This document shows, piece after piece, positions 11,967 through 22,296 of a DNA stretch of 64,000 bases (the first letter of the stretch is position 1; every line of letters begins with the position of its first letter). The notes beneath the pieces were generated by a model that saw only the letters and a list, made by a program, of their open reading frames with translations, did no database searches and was not told the DNA's origin. Position numbers and translations under genes: made by a program. This stretch comes from Ricordea florida (Eukaryota; Cnidaria; Anthozoa; Corallimorpharia; Ricordeidae), in the NCBI GenBank assembly GCA_949710005.1, contig OX453274.1:13430859-13494858 (forward strand). The letters run 5' to 3'.

Positions 11967-12729
11967 AAACTCGAAGAAAAAGAGTAGTCAATGCGTGTTT
12001 GTCATGCTCCGTTAGTCAGTCGTTCGTTATGTTAATATCTGTTGTTTGCGGGTACTTGAATTTGCATGAAGGATTGACACACCCTTTTGTTTAAGGCGTA
12101 AATCATAGAGAACACTATTAACAAGCTTTTAGACACATTACGATGAAAGACAACAAGAGTTGTGTTGAGTTTCTGTTAATTGAAATGTTGTAAAAACACC
12201 TATGAAAGCAATGCAAATCCTAGTAAGGAGTTATAACTTACATTTTGTGCGGATAGCAGTAACTTTGAACAGAACACATGAAGATGTTCACGAGCACCGT
12301 TTAACGGTGTCGTATTCACATGTGGAGGGTTGAGATCCCATTTCTTTAGCAAGCCAACATCCAGAAATATATGATGAAATGATCATGGACTAATTGTTTA
12401 AAAGAAGCTGTGGTCATCAAGGAAATTATTTGACATAAAGGAGAAACGTATTTGAAAAGAAGTATTGAATTTGCGTGTACTCAATAAAAGTGGTTGTGGT
12501 CCTCAGGGAAATTATTCGATATTAAAAGACGGATTTGAAAAGAGATATTGAAATAAAACGAACAACGTGTTTAAAATTTCGGTTTAAGTGTCGAAGATCT
12601 AAGCGCTGAGCACTTCCAGTCTTTTACCGGCGATTTAATTAGCGGTTGTGAAGCAAAACAGGCCGAACCAGGTCCAACAAAAACTAAGATAAACCTGGCA
12701 ACAAACAGCGTGGGAACAGTGAACAATCA
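11967..12729. other. Polinton left interior, no gene seen
   Basis: This AT-rich spacer lies between the left terminal repeat and the polymerase remnant. It contains a local direct repeat around GAAATTATTYGAYAT (about 12420 and 12507). No reading frame has recognisable content. Confidence 0.45.
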
Positions 12730-13383
12730 TTGGTGCAAGCGTCTATTCCAGATTATCAGATTGTTGTCCTGTCGGCCGAACATTTCAACGCAATTAAATA
12801 CGAGGGCCCAAAAAGAGACAAACAAATCTATCTGTACCATCACCACAATCACTTCGATATTATCACATCCATCTCAGCATTTCTCGAAAAAAGCTATTGG
12901 TGTCTGAAATGCAAAAAAAGGTTATGACAAAAAGGAACAACATGCTTGCAGGAACGTATGCACGTGCTGTTACACAGAGGGATGTCAAGGGTTCAAGAAC
13001 CGAGCACCATGGCGAGAATGCAGTAGCTGCCATAGAATATTCCGTGGTGATGCCTGTTATGAAAATCATTGCCGTCCTAACAAGCAGGGTGAGTCCGTCT
13101 GCCACAAATTTTGCAAATGCCTCCAGTGTCAGAACGTCCTGTCTAGCCACCGAAGAAAACCAGAAGACCATCAATGCAGGGGAGTTAAGTGCCCAACCTG
13201 TCAAGAATTTGTGGATCCTAACCGTCATCTTCGTTACATTCAGCCCATTGAATCAGAGAGTGAAAAATTAGAAAAGAGGAAGAAAAACCGAGGCCAAAAA
13301 CGACAAAGAAGATCGGACGACTTACTTGACAATAGTGCAGTAGAAGAAGGAGAAGACAACTAACAAGAGGAAGGTGACGATGA
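12730..13383 (+). pseudogene. polB: Polinton DNA polymerase, N-terminal cysteine-rich region (broken)
   Basis: The first frame (12730-12927) starts MVQASIPDYQIVVLSAEHFN and ends in CLKCKKRL. The sequence then continues in another frame with a dense series of cysteines and histidines up to about 13230, followed by a lysine/arginine- and acid-rich linker. This is the zinc-cluster N-terminus that precedes the exonuclease domain in animal Polinton polymerases. At least two frameshifts and a stop separate it from the exonuclease frame at 13384, so the N-terminus is not expressed with the polymerase. Confidence 0.7.
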
Positions 13384-15642
13384 CGAACAAGAGTACTCTT
13401 CTTTGACATCGAGTCTCGCCAAGATGACGGCCGCCATATTGCCAATCTGTTGATTGTACAAAACCAAAACGGTACAAAATGGGTGTTTGAGGGGAACACT
13501 TGCGTGGACCAGGTCGGTACGTGGTTATTGGACGGGTCCCACGAAGGCGCCATCGTCATTGCGCATAACCTCAGAGGCTATGACGGCTTCCTCATTTTTG
13601 AATGGTTCTACAGTCAATTCCTGCTTCTAAAGCTGATCCTCAACGGTGCCAAAATCATGTCCATGGAGTTGGAGTCTGCCACTATCAAGTTCCGAGACTC
13701 TCTCAACTTTCTTCCAATGCCACTCAAAGCCTTGCCCAAGACATTTGGCTTGACCGAACTCAAGAAAGGCTACTTTCCACACTTCTTTAACCGACTAGAA
13801 AATCAAGATTACATTGGACCTGTCCCGCCCGTAGAAAACTATGATCCTAACAGTATGAGCAAGAGAGAAAGAGATGAATTCCTTGCTTGGCACCAAGAAC
13901 TTCAAAATACGAACCATGTCTTTGACTTCAGAAAAGAGATTATAGAATACTGCCGAGGTGATGTCGATATTCTTCGCCGCTGTTGCTTGAAGTTCAAAGA
14001 ACTCATGCAAGAAACCTGTGACCTAGACCCGTTCCTGCACTGCGTCACCATAGCGTCAGCCTGCAACCGTGTCTTTCGACAACAGTTTTTACAGGAAGAA
14101 ACTATTGGTCTCATACCACCTCAAGGGTACCAACCTGCCCGAAAGTATTCTGTTCTGGCACTCAAATGGCTATCGTGGATTCACCATCAGACTGGCAACC
14201 ATATTCTGCACGCACTTAACGGTGGTGAACAACGCATCAATGGTCACTATGTTAATGGCTACGATCCAGAGCGCAGAATCATTTATGAGTTTATGGGCTG
14301 TTTGTGGCATGGTTGTAAGAATTGCTATCTCCCTGAGACGATCAATCCCGTAAACGATACATCTATGGCAGACTTGAGGGAAGAGACCACGAGAAAAGTA
14401 GAAACATTCAAGAGGCTGGGGTATCAGGTGAAAGTGATGTGGGAGTGTGAGTTCCGTGAGCAGTTAGAAAGTAACGCAGAATTGACTCAATTTATTCAAC
14501 AACTTACCTTTGACGCGCCACTCGAGCCACGAAATGCTTTCTTTGGTGGGCGAACAAATGCAGTGTGTTTGTACAAACAAATCTCTACAGACGCGAAAAT
14601 CCATTACGTGGATTTCACGTCACTCTACCCGTGGACGAACAAGTATGGAACGTATCCCATTGGTCATCCAGAGATTTTAACCAGTGAAGCCTTGGTGAAC
14701 CGCACCTCAGATGAATTCTATGGCCTTATCAAGTGTGACATGCTACCGCCTTCATTCCTGTTTCATCCTGTCCTTCCGCACCGTGCTCAAGGCAAGCTAA
14801 TGTTTCCTCTCTGCCGTACCTGTGCCGAAACACTACAGCAAACACCCTGTAAGCATACGGACGAACAGCGGCTGCTATCCGGCACCTGGTGCTCTATTGA
14901 GATCGAAAAAGCCCGGGAAGTTGGATACCGTGTAGTCCGCATGAAAGAGGTGTGGCATTTCCTGGAGAAATCGTCTGATCTGTTTTCAGGCTATATTGAC
15001 ACCTTTCTAAAAATCAAACAAGAAGCAAGCGGCTGGCTTTCCTGGTGTGATAGCGACAACAAGAAACATCAATACATCAGCGAATACCAGGATAAAGAAG
15101 GCATCGTACTAGACCCTACTAAAGTCAAGAAAAATCCTGGTCTACGTTCCCTCGCCAAACTGATGTTAAACTCGTTCTGGGGAAAGTTTGGTCAACGTGA
15201 AAATATGCCCCAGGTGGAGCTAGTGAAGGACCCTGAACGCTACTTTCGTCTTCTGACTTGCCACTCTACACAAGTCAAGCACATTCAATTCGTCAAGGAG
15301 GAGTGTAATGGTGGTCAAGTCAAAATCAGTAAGCATAAGCGTGTCTTTGAGAAATCATACCTCCCGAATTGGAGTGAAGAAACATTTACAGTGGCACAGA
15401 GGTTACCAAGAGATCCTCCTGTCTATCGTTTAAAAGAACACGACGGCGATTGGATAGAAGGAACATTTTATGAGACCGAGCTGCGGAAAGTGATTGAAAA
15501 GTCGGATCATCTGTTTCGCGTGGAAAAAGTGCTACGCCGTCGCGGCAAAGGAGCGCAAGCAGAAGTCTTGGTTCACTGGAAAGGCTTGCCTAAGAAATAC
15601 GATAGTTGGATTCCTGCTCGTCAGTTGGTGTCTCTACAATGA
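13384..15642 (+). pseudogene. polB: DNA polymerase B fused to integrase C-terminus
   Basis: The longest frame of the Polinton; the first Met is at 13450. The exonuclease motifs are present: FFDIES just upstream of that Met (13399), HNLRGYD (residues 39-45) and YCRGDVDIL (167-175). The palm motif A is DFTSLYP (D388) and motif B is KLMLNSFWGKFG (570-581). Motif C (the DTD metal site) is missing: at about residue 619 (nt 15304) the polymerase sequence stops. It is followed in frame by QVKISKHKRVFEKSYLPNW, the start of the SH3-like tail of Polinton integrases, then a chromodomain (about 682-730, VLVHWKGLPKKYDSW). A deletion has therefore joined two genes. The product would have exonuclease and partial palm but cannot polymerise. 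Confidence 0.85.
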
Positions 15643-16479
15643 TTCAAGATAACGATTTTTACGTGATGCTTCCCAGCAATGCTAGTACGAATCTATTTCC
15701 TACCAATTCCAAGTCTCATTACCGTGTGGCCCTACCCAGACAAATACGACTGAAGGATGAAGAAGACTGGGAGGTTGGTTTACCCGCTGTCGTAGTTTGA
15801 TATCCCCAAGAACTGCATACATTCCCATATTATGCTTCAACGCTCTGGCGATCTTGAGCTTTTCACTTTACCAGAGGGCAGGTATCAAACTGCTTTGGAC
15901 GTTGTAGAGGGAATGTTACAGTGCCTGAGCGCATGTAATCCTCCACCTCAACACAAGATCATTGCAGATGAGAAATGGAATCTTACCTTTATATCTCCTC
16001 ATGAGTTGTTATTGATCACCGAGTCGGTAGCTCAAGCCCTTGGTTGGATTACAGAGGATAATAACACAAGACCTGGTGTACATTTGGACATGAATGTCTG
16101 TCTGATTCCAACCCCTAAATTTGACCTCATGTGGTACGCCATACCACCCAAGACATCTATTGCATTCCCTGGAGGTTTCATTATTCCACCTGCCGTCTCT
16201 CTTTGTCTATGCAAACACAGAGTGGTTCAAGTGCAAACCAATCTTGTGGAGCCCTGGCAAGTGAGTGAGGAACGTTTACCCTTGTTGCATAAAACGGTGC
16301 CTCGAGGTGTGTTTCGCGAGACAGTGCTTGAGGAGAGAGAGCACGTATATTACCCACCACTACGAACAAAAACGTTTCAAACCATTGAGCTCTATTTAAC
16401 AAACGGTTGTGGTCAACTACTGTCATTTCTGGACGGTATCGTGAACGTGGTACTTCATTTTCGGCGCCAAGTGCAATGA
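15639..16479 (+). pseudogene. Capsid-associated protein 1 (penton-like candidate), broken
   Basis: The ATG overlaps the stop of the polymerase-integrase frame (ATGA). The N-terminus NDFYVMLPSNASTNLFP ends at a TGA at 15798-15800. The rest resumes in another frame from about 15832 to 16479 and ends DGIVNVVLHFRR. The protein is homologous to its neighbour at 16476-17360: both have a D/NxFYxxLxSxA start, a WEV-x2 block near residue 50 and a final LHFRR. Such proteins accompany the capsid genes of animal Polintons; a penton or minor capsid role is inferred. About 280 residues if unbroken. Confidence 0.65.
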
Positions 16480-17360
16480 CCAACAGTTTTTACATCGTAT
16501 TGAACAGCAGTGCAGGTAGGGAGCAACACCCTGATAACAAAGCAACCGACTTTAAGATGCCTTTACCGGCTCAAGTACATCTAAGTCAAGACTGGGAAGT
16601 GGCCATGACGCATATCATCTACCCCTACACCTGGCACAAAGTTCAGGACTATCAATTATCGTACACTCTACACTGTAAAACGACTAAGAACCCGTGGACG
16701 CTATCCATCAATCTACCACGTGGCATCTATCGTACCGTCAACGATGAAAATCATGGAATGTTGACGGGACTGCATAGTGCCCTAAAGGACATTTACATCC
16801 AAAGTGATCACACCATCACAAGCCTTGGAGGAAACGACTGTTTCTACATTCACGAAAAAGCTCAAGATTATGTTGAACTTAAACTGCCTTCTGGTTGGTA
16901 TGTGACGCTGCCTAAAAATCTGGCTCGTTCCTTTGGATATTTAAACTACAAGTATACTCTTCCCGCTATGTACCAGATCAAAGCATCCGGTCTCGTAGAA
17001 CTAAATGAGGATCAGAGCGTTACTCTTTTTGCTACCACGACCATTCTCTGTAGAAAAGATGATTTGGTGTGGAGTATGCTATCTTCACAAGCGTTCCAGA
17101 CCATGTACGTGTATTCAGATTTGGTAGGGTCTCAAGTAGTGGGGGATGCTCAAGCGAACGTGCTCCGTATTTTAGTACCTCGAGGCCAACCTGGAGACCT
17201 AGTTGCAGAAGAGATCAAACTACCTACCTATCATCGTCTTCGCACTTTTGTATTTTCATCCGTAGCTATCAATATAAGAGGCGACACTGGAGAACTCATT
17301 CCATTTGCCTCTGGAAACGTTCGAGTAACGTTGCACTTTCGTCGTAGAGCGCTTTTCTGA
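16476..17360 (+). CDS. Capsid-associated protein 2 (paralogue of protein 1)
   Basis: The start is at ATG 16476, which overlaps the previous stop (ATGA) and aligns with the family N-terminus NSFYIVLNSSAG. An earlier in-frame ATG at 16407 falls inside the previous gene and is less likely. The frame is open for 294 codons, the only large Polinton gene here without a visible break. It shares WEVAMTHIIYPYTW (residues about 43-56) and the C-terminal VTLHFRRRA with protein 1, so the pair arose by tandem duplication. No catalytic motif is present. A structural virion role is inferred from the position just ahead of core and major capsid genes. Confidence 0.7.
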   Translation: MTNSFYIVLNSSAGREQHPDNKATDFKMPLPAQVHLSQDWEVAMTHIIYPYTWHKVQDYQLSYTLHCKTTKNPWTLSINLPRGIYRTVNDENHGMLTGLHSALKDIYIQSDHTITSLGGNDCFYIHEKAQDYVELKLPSGWYVTLPKNLARSFGYLNYKYTLPAMYQIKASGLVELNEDQSVTLFATTTILCRKDDLVWSMLSSQAFQTMYVYSDLVGSQVVGDAQANVLRILVPRGQPGDLVAEEIKLPTYHRLRTFVFSSVAINIRGDTGELIPFASGNVRVTLHFRRRALF

Positions 17361-17361
17361 G

Positions 17362-17714
17362 ATGATGCTTCCAATGAATCGCCATTTCTACCCTTATCGG
17401 AGACAGGTGATACCTTTTCCACAAGAAGGAAGAGGAAATATCAGCATTTTTGGTGGTTCTTCTCCGTATGGACAAGGGGGAAACGGTCTTGGTGGATTGT
17501 TTCGTGGCCTCGTAAGCCGTGGAAGAAATCTGTGACATCGAGAGCCAAAGCAGCTGGTAAAAATATGTTTAAGAGTACCATCAGTGATCTAACACAACAA
17601 GGCCGAGGTCGACAAAGAGGTCATAAACGCAAACAAAAAGCTGTACCAGTCAGTTCAACACAGACCAAGAAACGGAGAACATCTCCAGCAAAGTTTAAGA
17701 CCATTTTCGATTAA
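17362..17714 (+). pseudogene. Basic virion core protein (frameshifted)
   Basis: The first frame (17362-17535) contains GQGGNGLGGLFRGL, whose GLGG-L resembles the consensus cut by adenain-type proteases. The second frame (17532-17714) is strongly basic (RGRQRGHKRKQK, TKKRRTSPAKFK). Together they look like a small DNA-binding core protein with a processing site, comparable in kind to adenovirus core proteins. A frameshift near 17530 separates the halves. The gene lies immediately before the major capsid gene, as in related elements. Confidence 0.55.
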
Positions 17715-17719
17715 GTAGT

Positions 17720-19048
17720 ATGGCAGCAGCACACCTTCGTTCAGCTCCAGTTGGAAATTCAAGCCTTCATTTGTTTTATACACCCGTCACAGATGTGTTT
17801 ATTGTCAGTAGCAAGTGGGTAGACTACGAACCAGTGCAAACAGGGACCAATCCTATTGAGTTTGTCATCAAACCCTTGTCAGACTATATCGACATTAACA
17901 AGACAGAGTTACGATTTGTGGTGAAAATAACCAAGGAAGATGGATCACCTACAGGTGACGGAAAAAAGTATACTTTGATCAACAACGCTCTACACTCCAT
18001 TATCAAACAATTTACCATCAAGATCAACGAGACACTGGTGACGGAACAATCTGACACTCAAGCCTACAATGCTTACATCAAGACCCTGCTAAATTTCACA
18101 GACCATGCTAAGAAATCCTATCTGACCAAGGTCTTGTACTACAAAGACACAGCGGGACACATGGATGAAGTAGATAACGCAGCGGACACTAATGTTGGTC
18201 TTAAGAAAAGAGCGACATTCACCAACAATGGGGCAGACGTGGGACTGGTTGGAGTCCCACTTTGTGATCTGTTCAACATTGATAAGTTACTGTTGGATGG
18301 TTTGGAAATCAAAGTAAAAGTGGATCTGAATAACAATGCGTTTGTTCTCATGGGTGGGGAGAATCCAAATAACTGCAAGTTACAAATCATATCCAGCACT
18401 CTCCGTGTCCGTACAGTGCGTGTTACAGACAGTGTTAAACTAGAACACTTATAATATATGTAAGGTCAGCAGGGCCGCACTGCTCTGCCTGCCATCTACA
18501 CCTTGACCAGAACCCCAACACACGCAAGAATCATCCCTCAAAGCGTGCTGAATCATACAGAAACGGATCTCTTCAGTGGTCTGATCCCCCAGTGTCTGAT
18601 TTTTGGTATGGTACGGAACGATGCCTACAACGGACACAGAGCTAGAAATCCCTTCCACTTTCAACTGTTTGACCTGCGAGATGTTCGTTTGACCGTTAAT
18701 GGTGAAGAAATGCCTTACTCTGCCTTGGATCTAACGGGTGGCAAAAAAATCGACGGATACAACACGTTGTTTTCCGGGAGTGGAGACATGAACTGTGGTC
18801 ACGGTCTCGACATTGATAGAATATACTGGGAAAACGGATACGGTCTGTTCCGTTTTGATTTGACACCCGCAGGCAGTGGTCATCCCGATTATTTAATTCC
18901 TCACCGTTCTGGAAACGTGAATCTGTACCTGAAATTTGGAAATCAGACGCCAAGAGTGCTCAATTAAATTGTGTACGCGGAGTTCCAGAATCAGTTGGAG
19001 ATTGATCGCAACAGACGCATGGTGTGCGATTTGACTCAAGGCTCGTAA
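17720..19048 (+). pseudogene. mcp: Polinton major capsid protein, double jelly-roll type (broken)
   Basis: The frame from ATG 17720 has SSLHLFYTPVTDVFIVSSKW and DYIDINKTELRFVVKIT near the start, the hallmark of the F54H12.2-like family that I take to be the Polinton capsid subunit. It breaks at 18452-18454 by a frameshift near 18447-18470. The second half (18471-18967) has NDAYNGHRARNPFHFQLFD and the C-terminal GNVNLYLKFG. An in-frame TAA at 18965-18967 cuts off the last about 26 codons, which run to 19048. Full length would be about 440 residues, normal for the family. Two lesions make it inactive. Confidence 0.75.
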
Positions 19049-19049
19049 G

Positions 19050-19501
19050 ATGCATACAACCCTCGAACTGTGGCACGCCTGCCTTCGCGACCCTAAGTTG
19101 GCAACATTGATGAAAGGTGTGTTTCCAAGTGACAAACTACCCAACATCAAAACCTACCCTGCAGGGCTTATCGCAAATACAGATCCTCATGATCAACCAG
19201 GAACTCATTGGGTGGCCATGTACTTTGCTTCACCAGCAGAAAGTGAATTTTTTGACAGTTACGGGTTTTCTCAAGAGATGTATGGCATGGAGGATTACGT
19301 GTTACGGGATATGGCCTTGTACAATGACTTACCGCTCAAGGGCTTACTACCGATGTGTGCGGCGATTATTGTTTATTTTATCTACATCATCGTGCAAGAA
19401 ACATGGATCTAAAGACTATTCAAGCTAAGTTTAAAATCAAGGATTCACAATGGAACGATACACAAGTAGCGCAATTTGTACACCGTTATATATCAACTTA
19501 A
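19050..19501 (+). pseudogene. pro: Adenain-type cysteine protease (broken)
   Basis: The start at 19050 lies one base after the capsid stop. GTHWVAMYF supplies the catalytic histidine (residue about 53) and EFFDSYG the acidic residue. After a frameshift near 19350 the other frame contains VCGDYCLFYL, whose first Cys matches the nucleophile position of adenain/Ulp1-type proteases, and continues to 19501. In Polintons this enzyme trims capsid and core proteins at Gly-Gly sites such as those in 17362-17714 and 20373-20843. About 150 residues in total, slightly short for the family. Confidence 0.75.
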
Positions 19502-19689
19502 GGACAAGTGAAGCATTCGTCAATGATTCAGTGTAATAACAATCAACGGGGTCAAACATATCAGTGTTGTCGTAAGAAACAAATAAAGTATTGTTAAACC
19601 GGAGATATTTGAGTGTGGCTGATTTCTCTACATATAAGCCGAACACCGCAGAGTTGACTCAAAATGCTTGTGATTAGCTTAGAAGCAAC

Positions 19690-20368
19690 ATGACCTAATT
19701 CAAGTGTCCAAGCAGTATCATGATCGCAGGCCCCAGTCAATGCGGTAAAACAACATTCACGAAGCAACTGTTAAGGCAGGCAAATTCACTGTTTGAAAGA
19801 CCTATTCGTAAAATAGTCTACTGCTACGGTCAATGGCAGGACTGTTTCAAGGATATGACCGATCAAGTACAGTTTGTAGAAGGCATTCCTGAAGATATTC
19901 CTAGTTTGTTTCCACCACCTTGTCGCCCAGGAATCCTAGTGTTAGACGATCTTATGCATTGCGCTCGTTCAAGACGAGCGCGTATTGGATGTCTTCACCA
20001 AAGTGTCTCACCATTGCGACGTGACCTGCCTTTACTTGACACAGAACCTATTCCCACCAGGCAAATTTTCAAGGAGCATCTCGTTAAACGCACATTACAT
20101 TATCGCCTTTAACAACCCCAGAGACACGTTGGGTTTGCGAACGTTGGCTCAACAAGCGATTGCAGGACAAGTGCCTTATGTGTGGGAGAGTTTTCAAGAT
20201 GCAACGACGCATCCCTTTGGCTACCTGATCCTGCACTTGCATCCGCGTACCCCAAACATACAACGACTGCGCGCAAAGATATTACCGACGGAACAGCGTT
20301 ATCCCGTGGTCTACGTCAACAAGAAAACACATAAAACTGAGGAACCACTCGCAGTCCGTTTCAGTTAA
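19690..20368 (+). pseudogene. atp: Polinton packaging ATPase (broken)
   Basis: The ATG at 19690 is followed by a TAA as third codon. The frame then gives Walker A GPSQCGKTT (19726-19752) and Walker B ILVLDDL (about 19930-19950). A frameshift at about 19965-19985 moves the rest into the frame ending at 20368, which carries the LTQNLF sensor motif and NNPRDTLGLRTLAQQ. This is the FtsK/HerA-type ATPase that loads DNA into the capsid. Total length about 225 residues fits the family. Two lesions are clear. Confidence 0.8.
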
Positions 20369-20372
20369 CAAG

Positions 20373-20843
20373 ATGCCTTCGTGCAAAGCACATTCCAGTC
20401 CGTACCCAAGACGAAGGTGCAACACTCCCAGTCAGCGAGGGGGAAATATGGTCCTCCGTTCCGGTGCGAATCCCAAGTTAGAAAAGGCAAAGAAGACGCG
20501 AATCTCTGACAAATCAAAAGTGAGGCAACATTTACCTTTTCTCTGCACGTGTTTCAAGAGCCAAGGAAAACAACGCAGAGACATGATCACCATTGCTAAT
20601 AGAGGTCAAATGGAAGCCATCAGTGAAATGGTCCTGAATCTGCTTAAAGGGAACATCATTGTACCAAATGCGTCATTCACTCGCTTGAAACCACACAAGG
20701 CAAAGCTCCTTTATCTGACGCGTAAGAAACCGAGTCTCAAGCAGAAGAAACAAGTGCTCAATCAGAAAGGAGGATTTTTACCTGCTCTTGCTGCCTTAAT
20801 TGCACCTTTGGCTGTTGATCTACTTGGAAAAATATTCAAATGA
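20373..20843 (+). CDS. Small virion protein with hydrophobic tail
   Basis: 156 codons, intact. The N-terminus is rich in Cys, Arg and Lys (MPSCKAHSSPYPRRR), the middle is helical, and the end reads NQKGGFLPALAALIAP. The KGG-F step resembles an adenain cleavage site, and the following hydrophobic helix could be released as a short membrane-active peptide. The gene starts 5 bp after the ATPase and overlaps the next gene by four bases (ATGA), so expression is probably coupled. By position and form it may be a minor capsid or membrane-active virion protein; this is inference. Confidence 0.6.
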   Translation: MPSCKAHSSPYPRRRCNTPSQRGGNMVLRSGANPKLEKAKKTRISDKSKVRQHLPFLCTCFKSQGKQRRDMITIANRGQMEAISEMVLNLLKGNIIVPNASFTRLKPHKAKLLYLTRKKPSLKQKKQVLNQKGGFLPALAALIAPLAVDLLGKIFK

Positions 20844-21358
20844 AACATGCACAAAAGATGGTGATGATTCCGGAACAGTTGAGGCAAAGTATGGAAACGG
20901 AAAATCGATTGAACGCTCCACCTCAACTACCTACACTGACGCGCTTGGATCAGGACATTAAAAACATCATAGAGTCTAAGTTGCCAGAAGACGAAAAAAT
21001 CATTTTATTGGAACAGCTTATACAAAGATATCAAGGCTTGACGAAACAGATGAAGAGTGAAACAACGTCTGCTCCACCTGTCGTTCTACCTCCCCGACAG
21101 AACTAGTTCAAGCCACACCTTCCACCTCCAGCACAGGGGAGGGGACAGCTTCAACGTCTAAGATTCCTCGTCCTGTTGCCAGATCTGAATTAAAAAGAAA
21201 ACAGGATAAACCGGTTCAGGAAGAGACGCCATTGTTTTCCGGAAAACCGGTTTTCTTGGAAACACCTTTATCCACACTGGAAAGAAAAAGGAAAAAAAGA
21301 AAAGCAAGAACACCTATGGTAGCACGATTACGTAGTAACAGACAATGGGAACCTTACT
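20840..21358 (+). pseudogene. Small helical protein with basic tail (frameshifted)
   Basis: The frame from 20840 (88 codons, MKHAQKMVMIPEQL) overlaps the preceding stop and is predicted helical with a leucine/isoleucine heptad-like stretch. Near 21100 it stops, while another frame stays open from there to 21358 and ends in a lysine/arginine-rich tail (ERKRKKRKAR) that could act as a nuclear signal. I read this as one gene with a frameshift. The same pair of genes (hydrophobic tail protein, then this one) is, as I recall, a recurring arrangement in cnidarian Polintons. Function unknown. Confidence 0.5.
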
Positions 21359-21378
21359 AAACCGGTTCTCTTTAAACA

Positions 21379-21386
21379 CTATATAA
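21379..21386 (+). promoter_or_regulatory. TATA box candidate before the 113-aa gene
   Basis: CTATATAA lies 35 bp before the ATG at 21421. A very similar element sits 29 bp before the next gene, which argues against chance. Confidence 0.45.
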
Positions 21387-21420
21387 CTAATGCGGAAAAA
21401 GGTAGAAAGTTCATAACATC

Positions 21421-21762
21421 ATGGTTCCCAATGCGTACCGAGATACCGTAGAAGACATGGAGGAGAAAGTCCAACAAGCCTACTGGATTTGTTTGACCTA
21501 TGTAGCGTGCCGTGGAATTAGAAAATCGTCCCGGCTAAACGATGGTCTGACACATCTGGATGAACATCGAGATTTTGCGTACAGGTTATGGCATGATTTA
21601 TTAGACATTCTCGATTTAACAGCGCCTGATTGTCAAGACTGGCTTGATGTCAATCCTCATGAAGAAAGACAACGTATTTTAGAAGTCATGACCCAGCCTG
21701 AACCGTTCAGTGATACCTGTTGGTACTGGTTGGACCGAATTTTTAATGAAGAGCACCATTAG
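21421..21762 (+). CDS. Hypothetical Polinton protein, 113 aa
   Basis: An intact frame of 113 codons, acidic, with many tryptophans in its second half (LWHDLLDILD, WYWLDRIF). It is predicted helical and has no zinc or catalytic motif. A TATA-like box precedes it, so it may have its own promoter. It lies in the variable right-hand part of the element, where accessory genes are usual. I do not recognise a family. The intact frame next to many broken genes is notable but may be chance for such a short gene. Confidence 0.5.
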   Translation: MVPNAYRDTVEDMEEKVQQAYWICLTYVACRGIRKSSRLNDGLTHLDEHRDFAYRLWHDLLDILDLTAPDCQDWLDVNPHEERQRILEVMTQPEPFSDTCWYWLDRIFNEEHH

Positions 21763-21784
21763 AAAACAGGTTTTGAAGCCACAC

Positions 21785-21793
21785 TATATAAAG
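21785..21793 (+). promoter_or_regulatory. TATA box candidate before the zinc-finger gene
   Basis: TATATAAAG lies 29 bp before the ATG at 21822, the usual distance for a TATA-driven leaderless or short-leader transcript. Confidence 0.5.
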
Positions 21794-21821
21794 GTCTGTC
21801 ACTTGCACTGTCACAATTTCG

Positions 21822-22263
21822 ATGATGAGCTACTCCAAGTGTGAACTCTGTCTAAAAGATCTTGAAGTTATTACACCTGCCTCAGGTGAACGTTACTTAC
21901 GTTGTTTGGACTGGAGACAATGTCCCTTCTTCTGTCATGAAGATAATATCCACCGTTATCATCAGTGCCTGAGAGATTGCGTGATTCCTGACTACAAGCT
22001 ACAAGCGAGAGGTCAGGTACCTCTGCGTCACCACAAGGAAGTACCAACCATGAGAGTATCAAGATCAGAGAAAAATCCATTCAGACCCTATCTTACCTGT
22101 CGCAGAAAAGACAGTTGTCGATATTTTTAGTGGGCAGATGAAGAGCCTTATTGTACATCTCATCACGGGCAGTCCAACAACCAACAACCGATAAAATCCA
22201 AGATACAGAGACAATTTGCCGTCATAGAAGATGTCAAAAAGGACATTCCACCATTATATCAAG
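21822..22263 (+). pseudogene. GRF-type zinc-finger protein reading into the terminal repeat
   Basis: 102 codons to an in-frame TAG at 22128-22130. The first module has C-x2-C (CELC), then RYLRC and CPFFCHED. The second has RPYLTCRRKDSCRYF, directly before the TAG, and the sequence past the stop resumes with WADE. C-x-n-C-x-F-x-WAD is the end of GRF zinc fingers, which bind single-stranded nucleic acid in topoisomerase III, NEIL3 and APEX2. The frame stays open through the terminal repeat until the (TA)n cut at about 22263. The TAG is thus a premature stop and the right end is truncated. A role in DNA handling is inferred. Confidence 0.6.
22124..22263 (+). repeat. Polinton right terminal inverted repeat (truncated)
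   Basis: Inverted match of 11831-11966. Similarity ends at TATATCAAG (about 22263), where a (TA)n run begins, whereas the left copy continues further out. Confidence 0.85.
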
Positions 22264-22283
22264 CTATATATATATATATATAT
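22264..22283. repeat. (TA)n microsatellite at the Polinton-host junction
   Basis: A CTATATATA... run separates the cut Polinton end from the pyrimidine-rich acceptor of the Ig exon. Confidence 0.8.
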
Positions 22284-22296
22284 CAAGTTACTTTAG

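Larger units (their letters stand above)
11831..22263 (+). mobile_element. Polinton/Maverick, decayed endogenous copy
   Basis: The two ends carry inverted copies of a segment of about 135 bp (11831-11966 and 22124-22263). Between them, all on the plus strand, lie protein-primed DNA polymerase B, an integrase tail, two related capsid-associated proteins, a basic core protein, a major capsid protein, an adenain-type protease, a packaging ATPase and four small genes. This gene set defines Polintons (adintovirus-like elements). Nearly every gene has at least one frameshift or stop and most of the integrase is deleted, so this copy cannot be functional. The right terminus is cut off by a (TA)n run next to an Ig exon. 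The left terminus is not resolved. Confidence 0.9.

Noticed and set aside
12863..13559. Minus-strand frames of 113-121 codons opposite the polymerase N-terminus
   Set aside because: Antisense shadows of the polymerase coding sequence; no own motif.
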